Shown here: piece after piece, positions 37,858 through 47,346 of the stretch | How positions within the stretch are numbered: position 1 is the first letter of the stretch | How the letters are laid out: each line of letters starts with the position of its first letter | Assembly: GCA_937864115.1 (NCBI GenBank) | Contig: CALMII010000016.1 | Coordinates: forward strand, 1-64,000 | From: an uncultured Steroidobacter sp. | GTDB lineage: Bacteria > Pseudomonadota > Gammaproteobacteria > Steroidobacterales > Steroidobacteraceae | DNA: 64,000 nt | Direction of reading: 5' to 3' | Translations under genes and position numbers: made by a program | Notes under the pieces: model-generated | Told to the model about the DNA's origin: nothing | Databases searched by the model: none | What the model saw: the letters and a program-made list of their open reading frames with translations, nothing else

Positions 37858-38162
37858 GCCTCCGACAGCACCTTCTGCAGTTCGCCGCTGTTGTACATCT
37901 CCATGATGATGTCCGAGCCGCCGATCAGTTCGCCGTTCACGTAGAGCTGGGGATAGGTCGGCCAGTTCGAGTACTGCTTCAGCGCTTCGCGCAGTTCCGG
38001 GTCCTCGAAAATATTCACATGTCCGAAGCTTGCGCCGGCTGCGCTCAGTGCGCGCACGGCAGCGGCGGAAAAGCCGCACTGGGGAAAGTCCGGCGTGCCC
38101 TTCATGTAGAGCAGCACGGGATTGGCAGAGAGCTGTGACTTGATGCGTTCAATGACGTCCAC
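37851..38162 (-). CDS. grxD: Monothiol glutaredoxin Grx4
   Basis: A 103-residue CGFS glutaredoxin (Cys29-Gly-Phe-Ser32) with the glutathione-binding TYPQLYV and GGSDII motifs. It carries or donates 2Fe-2S clusters. I chose the GTG at 38162 (read as MDVIERIKSQL) because GAGG lies eight bases upstream and the family starts here. The stop codon falls inside a GTGACG word repeat. It sits next to rnt and near sodB, an order also seen in enteric genomes. Confidence 0.95.
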   Translation of the reverse strand: MDVIERIKSQLSANPVLLYMKGTPDFPQCGFSAAAVRALSAAGASFGHVNIFEDPELREALKQYSNWPTYPQLYVNGELIGGSDIIMEMYNSGELQKVLSEAK

Positions 38163-38191
38163 GGATGACACCTCGACAGGATTTCTCGACT

Positions 38192-38389
38192 TTACGGCAC
38201 TCGTAACCGGTCGCGACGTTCGCTGGCGCGGCGGCAGACTTCGATCTGCTCCGCGGCGGACAGGCGCGACCAGTGGGCAATCTCGCTCAGCTCGCGACCG
38301 CAGCCGATGCAGACACCCTGGCCGTTCAGGGTACACACCTTGGTGCACGGCGAGGCGACCGGGATCGACGGAAGTGGCTGCGAATTCAT
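38192..38389 (-). CDS. DUF1289 family protein
   Basis: A 65-residue DUF1289 protein with four clustered cysteines near the N-terminus (SPCTKVCTLNGQGVCIGCGR, Cys15, Cys19, Cys27, Cys30), a likely Fe-S or zinc knuckle, then a short helical tail (LSEIAHWSRLSAAEQIE). Function unknown. It lies 29 bases before grx4 in the same direction, which fits an Fe-S context. Confidence 0.88.
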   Translation of the reverse strand: MNSQPLPSIPVASPCTKVCTLNGQGVCIGCGRELSEIAHWSRLSAAEQIEVCRRASERRDRLRVP

Positions 38390-38533
38390 GAACGAGGGGC
38401 CGTGCGGGGCGGAAATTATGGGGACCGCGCCCTGTTTGTTCAATGCCGTCCGGGAAATCAGGGAGTTATGCCGCACGAGGCGGGGGTTCGCGCCAATCGT
38501 CGGCGTGGATCGGCTGTGATCTAATCCCGCCGC

Positions 38534-39385
38534 ATGAACGTTCCTGCCCTGCCGCACGATATCGACACCCAGATCGCCCGCGCACTCGCCGAAGACGTCG
38601 GCGACGGCGATCTGACGGCTTCGCTCATTCCCGCCGACAAACGCGCCCGGGCGACGGTGATCTCCCGCGAGGACGCCGTACTGTGCGGACGCGCATGGTT
38701 CGACGCCGTATTCCGTCAGCTCGATCCGGCGATCGAGATCCGCTGGTTCGCGACCGACGGCGATCGCATCGCGGCCAATCAGAAGCTCTGCGAACTGAGC
38801 GGTTCGGCGCGGCATCTGCTGACGGGCGAACGTACCGCACTCAACTTTCTGCAAACTCTTTCCGCAACTGCCACGGCGACGCGCGCCCACGTCGATGCAA
38901 TCGCGGGCACGAATACGCGCGTGCTCGACACGCGCAAGACGATTCCCGGCCTGCGCCTGGCGCAGAAATACGCCGTGGTCTGCGGCGGCGGCGTCAACCA
39001 TCGCATCGGCCTGTTCGATGCCATTCTGGTGAAAGAGAACCACATCGCTGCAGCGGGCTCGATCGCTGCAGCCGTAGCCCAGGCGCGCAGGATCGCGGGC
39101 CAGCGCGTCGTCGAAGTCGAAGTGGAGAATCTCGATGAACTGCGTCAGGCGCTCGCGACCGATATCGATCGCATCCTGATCGACAACTTCACGCTGGAAA
39201 TGATGCGCGAGGCCGTGGCCATCAATCGTCGGCACGACAATGGCCGGGTGAAGCTGGAGGCTTCAGGCAACGTATCGATGGCAACGATTCGCGGGATTGC
39301 CGAGACCGGCGTGGATTTCATCAGCATCGGCGGCCTGACCAAGCATGTGCAGGCCGTCGATCTGTCGATGCGGTTCGTGCTGTAG
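38534..39385 (+). CDS. nadC: Nicotinate-nucleotide pyrophosphorylase (carboxylating)
   Basis: A 283-residue quinolinate phosphoribosyltransferase for de novo NAD synthesis. [29 protein letters not shown] segment ([16 protein letters not shown]), KENHI and VEVEN are all visible. Followed 15 bases later by a REP pair facing sodB. Confidence 0.97.
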   Translation: MNVPALPHDIDTQIARALAEDVGDGDLTASLIPADKRARATVISREDAVLCGRAWFDAVFRQLDPAIEIRWFATDGDRIAANQKLCELSGSARHLLTGERTALNFLQTLSATATATRAHVDAIAGTNTRVLDTRKTIPGLRLAQKYAVVCGGGVNHRIGLFDAILVKENHIAAAGSIAAAVAQARRIAGQRVVEVEVENLDELRQALATDIDRILIDNFTLEMMREAVAINRRHDNGRVKLEASGNVSMATIRGIAETGVDFISIGGLTKHVQAVDLSMRFVL

Positions 39386-39400
39386 AACCGGATTCTTCTT

Positions 39401-39457
39401 GTAGGTCAGGCTTCAGCCTGACTCCGACAAAGAGGCCGGCTAAAGCCGGCCCCACAG
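39401..39457. repeat. REP-like pair (A then B)
   Basis: GTAGGTCAGGCTTCAGCC and GGCCGGCTAAAGCCGGCC (AAAGCC loop variant), between convergent nadC and sodB. Confidence 0.9.
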
Positions 39458-39479
39458 CAGACAAGCAGAAGATCAGCAG

Positions 39480-40082
39480 CTACTTCAGATTCGCCGCGGC
39501 AAACTCGTAGTTGGCGAGCCGATTGAGGAAATTGTCCGTGAAGTCCGGACGGCGGTTGCGGAAATCGACGTAGTACGCGTGCTCCCACACGTCGAGCACC
39601 AAGAGCGGCTTGCTCTCGCCCGTCGCGATCGGCGTGCCGGCGTTCGGCGTCTTGGTGATGGCGAGCTTGCCGTCCTTGCCCAGCACCAGCCACGCCCAGC
39701 CCGAACCGAACTGACCCAGCGCCGCCGCCTTGAACTGCGCCTTGAACTGATCGACGCCGCCGAAATCGGCCGTCAGTTTCTGCTCCAGCGCGCCGGGAAT
39801 GCCGCCGCCGTTCGGCGACAGCGAATTCCAGAAGAAGCTGTGATTCCAGTGCTGGCCGGCATTGTTGAAGACCGGCGTCAGGTCTTCCTTGCCGTGCGAC
39901 AGCTTCACCAGCTCTTCGAGCGACTTGCCCTTGAGCGCGTCGTTCTTTTCGACCAGGCCGTTCAATGCCGTCACGTAGGTCTGATGGTGCTTGCCGTGAT
40001 GCAGCTCGAGGGTTTCCTGGCACATGCCGCGCTCGGCCAGCGCACCGTAGGCATAGGGTAGTGTCGGCAGACTGAAACTCAT
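39480..40082 (-). CDS. sodB: Superoxide dismutase (Fe)
   Basis: A 200-residue Fe-type superoxide dismutase. Metal ligands by alignment are His28, His81, Asp164 and His168 (ELHHGKHHQTYV, WNHSFFW, DVWEHAYYVD). Gln77 in NNAGQHW is the Fe-SOD outer-sphere residue. GGAGATCGCC precedes the ATG at 40082. Residue differences at the N-terminus (GALAERGMCQETLE) are mild. Cytoplasmic, no signal. Confidence 0.96.
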   Translation of the reverse strand: MSFSLPTLPYAYGALAERGMCQETLELHHGKHHQTYVTALNGLVEKNDALKGKSLEELVKLSHGKEDLTPVFNNAGQHWNHSFFWNSLSPNGGGIPGALEQKLTADFGGVDQFKAQFKAAALGQFGSGWAWLVLGKDGKLAITKTPNAGTPIATGESKPLLVLDVWEHAYYVDFRNRRPDFTDNFLNRLANYEFAAANLK

Positions 40083-40391
40083 GGCGATCTCCGATAGGTT
40101 TGAAGCCGCGGCACCTGCGAACCGCTGGCAGATCCTTCTCCCGCGAACGACCTCGTCGCAACGAATGCGTGATACGAAAACCGTCGAGCGTGAGTGGGAG
40201 GCCGGGCGCGCACGGGCAGGTACGCCGGTCGATCTCCGCCCGGCAAAATAACAGCGGGCCCCGCGGCTCGCAAGCAAGGCACCGGTCGGCCGTGGCGCTC
40301 GAGCCTCGCTCAAATCCGCGCATCTACGCTCGATTTGGCGTAGATTCGGCCCCGCGATCGTGCCGCCCATCTCGAGGCGGTGTACAGCGAA

Positions 40392-41519
40392 ATGACGGCG
40401 ATGCAGCGCCGCGAGAACCAGCGGTCATCAATGCAACTTGTCGCGAGCCGAACACCCACCTTCCAGCGCGTGTTGATCGTGCGTTTCGGTGCGCTCGGCG
40501 ACATGGTGCTGCTGACGCCGATGATCCAGCGACTGCAGCAGCGATTCGGCGTGCCGGTGGACCTCGTCAGCTCCGGCAGCTGGACGCGGCCGTTGCTCGA
40601 AGGACAACCCGGCGTCGGCGAGATCATGCTCGTCGGCAGCCGGCGGCGGCCGTATTTTCTCAGTCCGGATCAGCAACGCCTCGTGCGCTGGTTGCGCGAG
40701 CGCGGCCCGACACCCACCTGGTTCGCTCATCCGCATGATGTCGGTCGCGATCTGCTGCGCCGGGGCAGGATCCCCGACGAATTCGTCTGCGATTTCACGC
40801 ATGTCATTCCCGGCGAACATGACGCCGATCGCTGGGTGCGATTCGCCGACGACACGCCCGCGGTGCTCGGCCAAGCCTACCCGCCTCCGGCATTGCCGCG
40901 ACCTTCGCATGCGTTCCTGCAGGTGACGTCGGCAATGCGCAGCGACCTGCAGCCCTGGCTACACCGCCATGGATTGGCAGACCAGTCCCTGATTGCGATC
41001 CAGGCTGGCAACAAGCGCACGATGCGCTCGTGGAATCGTCGCCGCGTGACGAACAAGAAGTACTGGCCCGAAGAACGCTGGGCCGAAGTGATCCGCGCCG
41101 TACGTCAGGACTGCCCACGCAGCGCGATCGTGCTGCTGGGCGTGCCGCAGGAATCCGATCTCAACGAGGACATCATCCGTGCCGCGCGCGTGACGAACAT
41201 CCACAACGTCGCCAACGATCTGCCCGTGCCCATCCTGATCGCACTGCTCGAACGTACCGACAGCATGATTTCCGTCGACACCGGTCCAGCGCACGTCGCC
41301 GCCGCAGTGGGCTGCCCCGTCGTCACGCTGTTCGCCGATGCCGACCCCGCCCGCTACCGTCCCGGCGGACGCGACAGTTCGTCAGTCGTGCTTCAGGGAC
41401 ACATCGACGGCCAGCCCAACATTCTTGGAATCGACGCTGCACGCGTCATTGCCGCGTGGCGCGAGATACCGCAGCGTGTACCGGATCGCGCGCCGGCCGA
41501 AGCGCTGGCGGGGCAGTAA
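40392..41519 (+). CDS. Glycosyltransferase family 9 (heptosyltransferase-like)
   Basis: About 375 residues of GT9/GT-B fold. VLIVRFGALGDMVLLTPMIQRL near the N-terminus and DTGPAHVAAAVGCPVVTLF near the C-terminus are the family marks of LPS core heptosyltransferases. It probably adds a sugar to LPS core or a similar glycan. The start is uncertain: GTG 40380, ATG 40392 or ATG 40431 are in frame, with no clear ribosome site. The C-terminus is followed by a 223-base word-repeat hairpin. Confidence 0.85.
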   Translation: MTAMQRRENQRSSMQLVASRTPTFQRVLIVRFGALGDMVLLTPMIQRLQQRFGVPVDLVSSGSWTRPLLEGQPGVGEIMLVGSRRRPYFLSPDQQRLVRWLRERGPTPTWFAHPHDVGRDLLRRGRIPDEFVCDFTHVIPGEHDADRWVRFADDTPAVLGQAYPPPALPRPSHAFLQVTSAMRSDLQPWLHRHGLADQSLIAIQAGNKRTMRSWNRRRVTNKKYWPEERWAEVIRAVRQDCPRSAIVLLGVPQESDLNEDIIRAARVTNIHNVANDLPVPILIALLERTDSMISVDTGPAHVAAAVGCPVVTLFADADPARYRPGGRDSSSVVLQGHIDGQPNILGIDAARVIAAWREIPQRVPDRAPAEALAGQ

Positions 41520-41528
41520 GAAGAGGGA

Positions 41529-41751
41529 GTTTCACACGGAGATCACGGAGGCCACGGAGGCCACGGAGAGGAGAAGATCAAGAATTTCACACAGAGAGCA
41601 CGGAGAGCACAGAGGTCAAGAAGATTTCAGATCGGATTTTCTTTCTCTGTGTTCTCTGTGTGAAATCCTTTTCTGCTCCGTGCTCTCCGTGCTCTCCGTG
41701 CTCTCCGTGCTCTCCGTGCTCTCCGTGCTCTCCGTGAACTCCGTGTGAAAC
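41529..41751. repeat. Long nested CTCCGTG/CTCTGTG hairpin with nonamer tandem array
   Basis: Outer arms GTTTCACACGGAGATCACGG (from 41529) and CTCCGTGTGAAAC (to 41751). Inner arms ATTTCACACAGAGAGCACGG and CTCTGTGTTCTCTGTGTGAA. The right side holds six tandem copies of the nine-base unit TGCTCTCCG. It fills the convergent gap between the GT9 gene and the GGDEF-EAL gene, reaching within ten bases of the latter's stop. Confidence 0.9.
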
Positions 41752-41760
41752 CTCTTTCTC

Positions 41761-44445
41761 TTATCCCACCACCGCCCGCATCACCCGCTGCGGCGTAGCG
41801 ATGCCGAAGCCCTGCGCATAGTCCACGCCCAGGCTGCGCAGCATCTCGATGATCTCGGCGTTCTCGGCGAATTCGGCGATGGTCTGCTTGCCGGTGAGGT
41901 GGCCGATCTCGTTGATCGAGCGCACCATCTCGCGGTCGATCGGGTCGTGGAGGATCTCCTTGACGAAGCTGCCGTCGATCTTGAGGAAGTCGACGGGAAA
42001 GTGCTTGAGGTAGCCGAACGACGACAGGCCCGTGCCGAAGTCGTCCAATGCAAAGCGGCAGCCGAGTTCCTTGAGTGCGTGAATGAACCGGTTGGCCTGC
42101 GAGAAACTCGCGATGGCCGCCGTCTCGGTGATCTCGAAACAGATCTTCGAGGCATCGATGCCGCTGCGATGGAAGTGATCGATCACGAACGGCAGGAACT
42201 TGTCGTCGCCGAGGCTCTGGCCCGACAGGTTGATGGAACACATCGCGAGCTTCTCGCGCTCGTCGGCTTCCGAGACCAGCCAGCGCAGCGCGTGCTCGAT
42301 CATCCAGCGATCGATGTTCGGCGTCAGGCCGTAGCGTTCGGCGGCGGCGATGAACTGATCGGGCGCGACGATCTTGCCGGCCTCGTCGCGCATGCGCAGC
42401 AGCAGTTCGTAGTGCAGCCCCAGGTCCGGCGTCTGCAGCGGCTGGATCACCTGGCGATAGATCTCGAAGCGGTTGTCTTCGAGCGCGTTGTTGATGCGCG
42501 CCGCCCATTGCATTTCGCGGCGACGACGCATCAGGTCGATGTCGTTTTCCTGGAAGCTGTAGATGCGGTTGCGGCCGCTTTCCTTGGCGGCGGCGCAGGC
42601 GCTGTCGGCGGCCGACAGCAATGAAGCCACGTCTTCGTTCTCGGTCGACAGCGGCACGACGCCGATGCTGGCGCCGAGCCGGAACGTGCGCTCTTCCCAC
42701 ACGAACTTGTAGTTGCGGATCGCTTCGCGCAGCGCTTCGGCACTGCGGATCGCCTCTTCGAGCGAACAGCTTTCGAGCAGCACGCCGAATTCGTCGCCGC
42801 CGAGCCGCGCCACGGTATCGCGCCAGCGGATCTTCGACTTGAGCAGCGCGCCGACCTGACCGAGCAGTGCATCGCCCGCGCTGTGGCCGCAGTTGTCGTT
42901 GATGATCTTGAACTGGTCGAGATCGATGTGGCACAGCGCAAACGACGCCTCGCGCGCCCTCGAACTCTTCATGGCGCGTTCGAGCCGCGACTCGAATTCG
43001 CGGCGGTTCACCAGGCCCGTCAGGATGTCGTGGCTTGCGTGATAGGAGAGCTTGCGGTTCAGCTCGCGGCTTTCGCTCACGTCATGGAACACCAGCACGC
43101 CGCCGCAGACGGAGCCTGCGCCGTCGCGGATCGGCGAGGCGCAGCTTTCGATGTACAGCTCGTTGCCGTCGCGACGGATCAACAGCGTCGGACGCACCGA
43201 CTTGATGGCGCGCGTGCGGCGGATCGACACCGCGAGCGGGTTTTCCAGCGGCTCGCAGGTTTCCTCGTGGAAGCTGCGGAAGATTTCATCGATCACGCGG
43301 CCCTGCGCATGTTCGAGCCGCCAGCCGGTGAGCTGCTCGGCGACCGGATTCAGGTATTCGATACGGCAGTTCGAGTCCGTCGTGATCACGCCGTCGCCGA
43401 TGGACTGCAGCGTGATCTGCGCGCTCTCTTTCTCGCGGAACAGCGCTTCTTCGTACAACTTGCGCTCGGTCACGTCGAGATCGACGCCGACGATGCGGCG
43501 CGTGCGGCCGTGTTCGTCGACGCGCGCCTTGGCGCGGCTCACGACCCACAGCCAGAAACCGTCGCGATGTTTCAGGCGATGCACGCTTTCGAACATCGGC
43601 TCCTTGCCGGCGAGATGATCGCGCAGCGCCGTCTGGACGCGCGGCAGATCCTCGGGATGCACCAGCGGCTGCCAGTCGATCAGCGGCTCGACCTCGTCGT
43701 CGGAGTAGCCGAGCATCGACTTCCAGCGCGGCGAGAAATACGACGTGGTCTTCTCCAGATCGAAATCCCACAGCCCGTCATTGGCGCCGTGCAGCGCGAG
43801 TTCGCTGCGTTCTTCGAGATCGTCGAACTGCGTGCGGTACTGCTTGCGTTCGAGACCGCTGGCATAGCTCGACGCCAGCAGTTTCATCGCCAGGTGCAGG
43901 TTGGCATCCCAGCTCTCGCGCGGTCGCGTCGAACACATCGCAAAGAAGCCGCGCACCTTGCCGGCCACGGCGAAGCCCACGAGAAGCAGCGCGCCGACCT
44001 GCAGCGCCGCGAAGCGCGCCGCTTCGGCGACGAGTTCGCGACGCGGCTGCTGCGTGTCGCGGATCTCGGCGATGCGGATGTGTTCGAGACGCTCGCGCAG
44101 ATACGGAAGATTTTCTATCGACTGGCCCGCAAGCGTTTCGGGATTGAAGGTGGCGAACAGGCTCGCCGAGCCGACGACCTTGCGGATGGTCGGTTCGTGT
44201 TCGTCGATCAATGCGATGAAGAAAGCATCGAGTGCGGCCGCTTCGCGGACCGCATCGAGATTCTGACGTACCAGCGAATCGACATCGGCCGCCGGAGGAT
44301 TCTGGAAATCGACGGCCGCCTTGGTCAGGACGACATCGAGTCCGGCCTTCGAGCGCTGCGTACCCGTGGGCGGTCGCGTAATGAAGAGACTGCCGCCCGC
44401 TGCGCGCGGAATCGGATCGATGGCCTTGGTCGGATCGCTCGCCAC
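41761..44445 (-). CDS. GAF-PAS-PAS-GGDEF-EAL protein, c-di-GMP turnover
   Basis: An 894-residue cytosolic signalling protein. In order: GAF (about 50-195), PAS (about 210-330, DGLWDFDLEKTTSYFS), PAS (about 340-455), GGDEF (about 460-625, with an intact GGDEF near 548) and EAL (about 640-890, with ELLLRM near 680 and DDFGTGLSSFGYL, KIDGSFV). The intact GGDEF suggests diguanylate cyclase activity; the ELL form of the EAL motif and DDFGTG are compatible with phosphodiesterase activity, so net direction cannot be told. No transmembrane segments. It may set motility, biofilm or envelope behaviour in response to a small ligand or redox state. Confidence 0.93.
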   Translation of the reverse strand: MASDPTKAIDPIPRAAGGSLFITRPPTGTQRSKAGLDVVLTKAAVDFQNPPAADVDSLVRQNLDAVREAAALDAFFIALIDEHEPTIRKVVGSASLFATFNPETLAGQSIENLPYLRERLEHIRIAEIRDTQQPRRELVAEAARFAALQVGALLLVGFAVAGKVRGFFAMCSTRPRESWDANLHLAMKLLASSYASGLERKQYRTQFDDLEERSELALHGANDGLWDFDLEKTTSYFSPRWKSMLGYSDDEVEPLIDWQPLVHPEDLPRVQTALRDHLAGKEPMFESVHRLKHRDGFWLWVVSRAKARVDEHGRTRRIVGVDLDVTERKLYEEALFREKESAQITLQSIGDGVITTDSNCRIEYLNPVAEQLTGWRLEHAQGRVIDEIFRSFHEETCEPLENPLAVSIRRTRAIKSVRPTLLIRRDGNELYIESCASPIRDGAGSVCGGVLVFHDVSESRELNRKLSYHASHDILTGLVNRREFESRLERAMKSSRAREASFALCHIDLDQFKIINDNCGHSAGDALLGQVGALLKSKIRWRDTVARLGGDEFGVLLESCSLEEAIRSAEALREAIRNYKFVWEERTFRLGASIGVVPLSTENEDVASLLSAADSACAAAKESGRNRIYSFQENDIDLMRRRREMQWAARINNALEDNRFEIYRQVIQPLQTPDLGLHYELLLRMRDEAGKIVAPDQFIAAAERYGLTPNIDRWMIEHALRWLVSEADEREKLAMCSINLSGQSLGDDKFLPFVIDHFHRSGIDASKICFEITETAAIASFSQANRFIHALKELGCRFALDDFGTGLSSFGYLKHFPVDFLKIDGSFVKEILHDPIDREMVRSINEIGHLTGKQTIAEFAENAEIIEMLRSLGVDYAQGFGIATPQRVMRAVVG

Positions 44446-44687
44446 TGGGTGGAGCCCGAAGGGTCGTCGTCAGCGGAAACGCGAACTCACGCGGACGACA
44501 GCCGCATGGCTGCGCATTGCTGCCCGGAAATTGTTGTGTCGACCCGGCATGCCGGACCGGTCGGTGGCAGTCATTGGACGATCCTCCCGCCCTCGCTGCC
44601 CGACAGTGTTGAGATTATGGGCCGGCGACGGCTGCGGCCGATTGTGGCACGGCCTTGCAGAGGATCATAGCCGTCAACGACATACGA

Positions 44688-46433
44688 TTACTTGTGCGAG
44701 TACTTCAGGGCCTGCGAGGGATCGTAGCGAATCGTCGCCGAAGCGCGACCACGCGCGATGCAGTCCGGACTCGCCGCTCCTTCGACGAGATACCAGTGCT
44801 CGCGGTTGGCGAGTCCCAGTTCGTGAGGCGAAACGTCGGGGAAGCAGGCATGCAGGACATACTCATCGACGAGCAATACCCGGTCGCGATCCTGCGACAG
44901 CCATAACGCCGCATCGGCTGCTTCCTGGTCTGCGTCGCGCCAGCGTGCGTGTCCGAAGTTCGTTACCGGCCGACGCAGTTCCAGCAGGTACTGCTCTCTG
45001 TACCCGACCAGTCCAAGTGGTCTGTCGGGTGGTGTCAGCGCTTCGACCCTGCGCATGAGTGCCGCCCCCGAGCGCACGGCATTGATCGCGGGATTCACGA
45101 CGAAACTTACCCACACCAGCGTTGCCACCACCACCAGCCCCCACGCCAGGAATCCGCGATGCGGGCGGCAAAGCGCACACGCCAGGCCAGTCGCCAGTCC
45201 GAGACTCAGCAACGGCACGACACCATCGATGCCATGGAGATCGAGCAGTTTCTGGCGCTGCGCGGGTTCGAAGAACAGCCAGGCGCCACCCGCGAGGCCG
45301 ACGATGGCGATCAGGCAGGCCAGTGCGAAGATCAGCCGCTGCGCACCGCGCCGCTGCGCGATGTGCGCCAGCACCGGCCCCGTCGCCAGCGCGAGCGCAG
45401 GCAATGCCGGCAGCACATAGACCCCCCGCTTGCCGGTGCTGAAGCTGAAGAACAGCACCACGATCGCGACCCAGGCCAGCGGCAGCAGCACGCGCAGATC
45501 CTTCTCGCGCAGCCGATCGCGCCAGCGCGGCACGAGCCAGGGCAGCAGCGCCGTGAACGGCAGCCACAGGCCGGGAATGACTTCGAGGATGAAATACCAG
45601 AACGGCTCGCGGTGATGCCACGCCGAGGCGTAGCGCTCGACTGTCTGTCCGAACAGGATCTCGTCGCGATAGGCGCGCAGTTCCGGAGTCGATTCCGCGG
45701 CCAGCAGCATCGGCGCGAGCCACACCGATACGGCCATCGACAATGCCAGCGGTCCCAGCCACCAGCGCCAGCCGCCGCGAAACTGCGGTCGAGGCTGCCA
45801 GCCGCCCTTGCGGCTCAGCGCATACGGCAGCAACACCAGCAGCGGCAGGAAGCCGACGCCCTTGGTGATGATGCCGAAGCCGGCGGCGGCCCAGCCGATC
45901 GTGTACCAGCCCCAGCGCGGACCCTGCAGGCAATGTCGCAGCAGTCCATACAGGCTGAGCGTCGTGAAGAAACAGAGCGTCGCATCGATCTGCGCCTGTC
46001 GTGCCTGCCACACGAACTGCACGCTGAACAGTAGTGCGAGCGCCGTCGCGAGTCCGGTCTCCCGATTCCAGAGCCGACGACCCAGGTCATAGACGAGAAC
46101 GACGCAACCGAGGCTTGCGAACAGCGAAGGCAACAGGAATGCCCATCGCACCGAACCGGTCGCCGCGATACCGGCGGCGACCAGCCAGAAGAACAGCGGC
46201 GGCTTGTCGGCGTAGACATCGCCGCCGACCTGGGGAATGAGCCACTGTCCGGTCGCCAGCATGTCGCGGGCGATCAGGGCGAAGCGCGGCTCGTCCGCAG
46301 GCCACGGGTCGCGCAGCCCGATGCCCGTCGCCACCAGCAACAGCACCAGCCCTGTCAGCCAGAGCAGATCGATGCGCACATCGGCTGGACGATGCTGACC
46401 TGACCGGAACCACTGCTGGATGAAGGAGTCCAC
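44688..46433 (-). CDS. ArnT-like integral membrane glycosyltransferase
   Basis: A 581-residue GT83/GT39-like protein with about ten to eleven transmembrane helices and the periplasmic first-loop acidic motif (PADEPRFALIARDML, then YADKPPLFFWL). Family members transfer sugars from a polyprenyl-phosphate donor to lipid A or protein. GTG start at 46433, 13 bases after the stop of a GT2 polyprenyl-phosphate sugar synthase, so the two probably form a pathway: the GT2 enzyme makes the lipid-linked sugar and this one uses it. The acceptor is unknown. The 242-base gap on its downstream side (44446-44687) shows no feature I can name. Confidence 0.86.
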   Translation of the reverse strand: MDSFIQQWFRSGQHRPADVRIDLLWLTGLVLLLVATGIGLRDPWPADEPRFALIARDMLATGQWLIPQVGGDVYADKPPLFFWLVAAGIAATGSVRWAFLLPSLFASLGCVVLVYDLGRRLWNRETGLATALALLFSVQFVWQARQAQIDATLCFFTTLSLYGLLRHCLQGPRWGWYTIGWAAAGFGIITKGVGFLPLLVLLPYALSRKGGWQPRPQFRGGWRWWLGPLALSMAVSVWLAPMLLAAESTPELRAYRDEILFGQTVERYASAWHHREPFWYFILEVIPGLWLPFTALLPWLVPRWRDRLREKDLRVLLPLAWVAIVVLFFSFSTGKRGVYVLPALPALALATGPVLAHIAQRRGAQRLIFALACLIAIVGLAGGAWLFFEPAQRQKLLDLHGIDGVVPLLSLGLATGLACALCRPHRGFLAWGLVVVATLVWVSFVVNPAINAVRSGAALMRRVEALTPPDRPLGLVGYREQYLLELRRPVTNFGHARWRDADQEAADAALWLSQDRDRVLLVDEYVLHACFPDVSPHELGLANREHWYLVEGAASPDCIARGRASATIRYDPSQALKYSHK

Positions 46434-46446
46434 GCGATACCGGCGC

Positions 46447-47181
46447 CTAACGTTCGATGCCCTGCTCCACGACCTTCGGCCGCGGCGGATTGCGCTTGAG
46501 AATCCAGCGCACGCCGAACAGATCGACGATGCCGACCCACAGCCGATTCCACAGCCCGTACTTCGACGTGCCGTGCATGCGCGCACGATGCCGCACGGGC
46601 ACCGAGATCACTTCGGCGCCGGCGTTGAGGAACAGCGGCGGCAGGAAGCGATGCATGTGATCGAAACGCGGCAGGTCGAGGAACGTCGCGCGATGCATGA
46701 TCTTGATGCCGCAGCCCGAGTCGGGCGTCGCATCGTCGAGAAACCAGCTGCGCACGCCATTGGCTACGCGGGACGAGACCTTGCGCAGCCACGTGTCCTG
46801 GCGCGACGCCTTGCGATTGCCCATGACCAGTTTCGCGCCGTCGCCGCGCGCCTCGCGCGCAGCGATCAGCACGGGAATGTCGGCCGGATCGTTCTGGCCG
46901 TCGCCATCGAGTGTCGCAATCCATTCGGCGCGCGCCGCGCGCACGCCGCTATGGACCGCGGCGCTCTGACCGCTGCGTCGCGAATGCCGCAGCAATCGCA
47001 GCTCGGGAATTTCCTGGACTTGCGCCGCCAGCAGCGCCGCGGCCGTGCCGTCGGTGCTGCCGTCATCGACGAAGATGATTTCGAAGGGACGAAATCCCTC
47101 CAATGCCTGGCAGATTTCCCGCGCCAGCGGGCCGACGTTCTCTTCTTCGTTGCAGACCGGGATGACAACCGAAATTCGCAT
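46447..47181 (-). CDS. Polyprenyl-phosphate sugar synthase, GT2 family
   Basis: A 244-residue GT-A glycosyltransferase resembling dolichol-/undecaprenyl-phosphate mannosyl or Ara4N transferases. VIPVCNEEENV, VDDGSTDGT and the metal-binding LDGDGQNDPADIP (DxD-type) are all present. It lacks the C-terminal transmembrane pair found in ArnC. The ATG at 47181 starts MRISVVIPV. It lies 13 bases before the ArnT-like gene and is its likely donor synthase. Confidence 0.88.
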   Translation of the reverse strand: MRISVVIPVCNEEENVGPLAREICQALEGFRPFEIIFVDDGSTDGTAAALLAAQVQEIPELRLLRHSRRSGQSAAVHSGVRAARAEWIATLDGDGQNDPADIPVLIAAREARGDGAKLVMGNRKASRQDTWLRKVSSRVANGVRSWFLDDATPDSGCGIKIMHRATFLDLPRFDHMHRFLPPLFLNAGAEVISVPVRHRARMHGTSKYGLWNRLWVGIVDLFGVRWILKRNPPRPKVVEQGIER

Positions 47182-47346
47182 GATTCCTGCACTGTGCTTC
47201 CGGACGGTTCCTTGTTCGACAGGGAGAATAGCGGGCGCCACGCCGCCGCCGCATTACGTCCCCGCCATACGACGGCGCCCGCAGATCGCAGTTAGACGTA
47301 CGCCCCTGCGGGAATCAATCGTCATAGATCGCAGACCGCCCTTGTA

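Noticed and set aside
41690..41740. Nonamer TGCTCTCCG array as CRISPR or VNTR of a coding gene
   Set aside because: No spacers, non-coding, and part of a larger inverted repeat.
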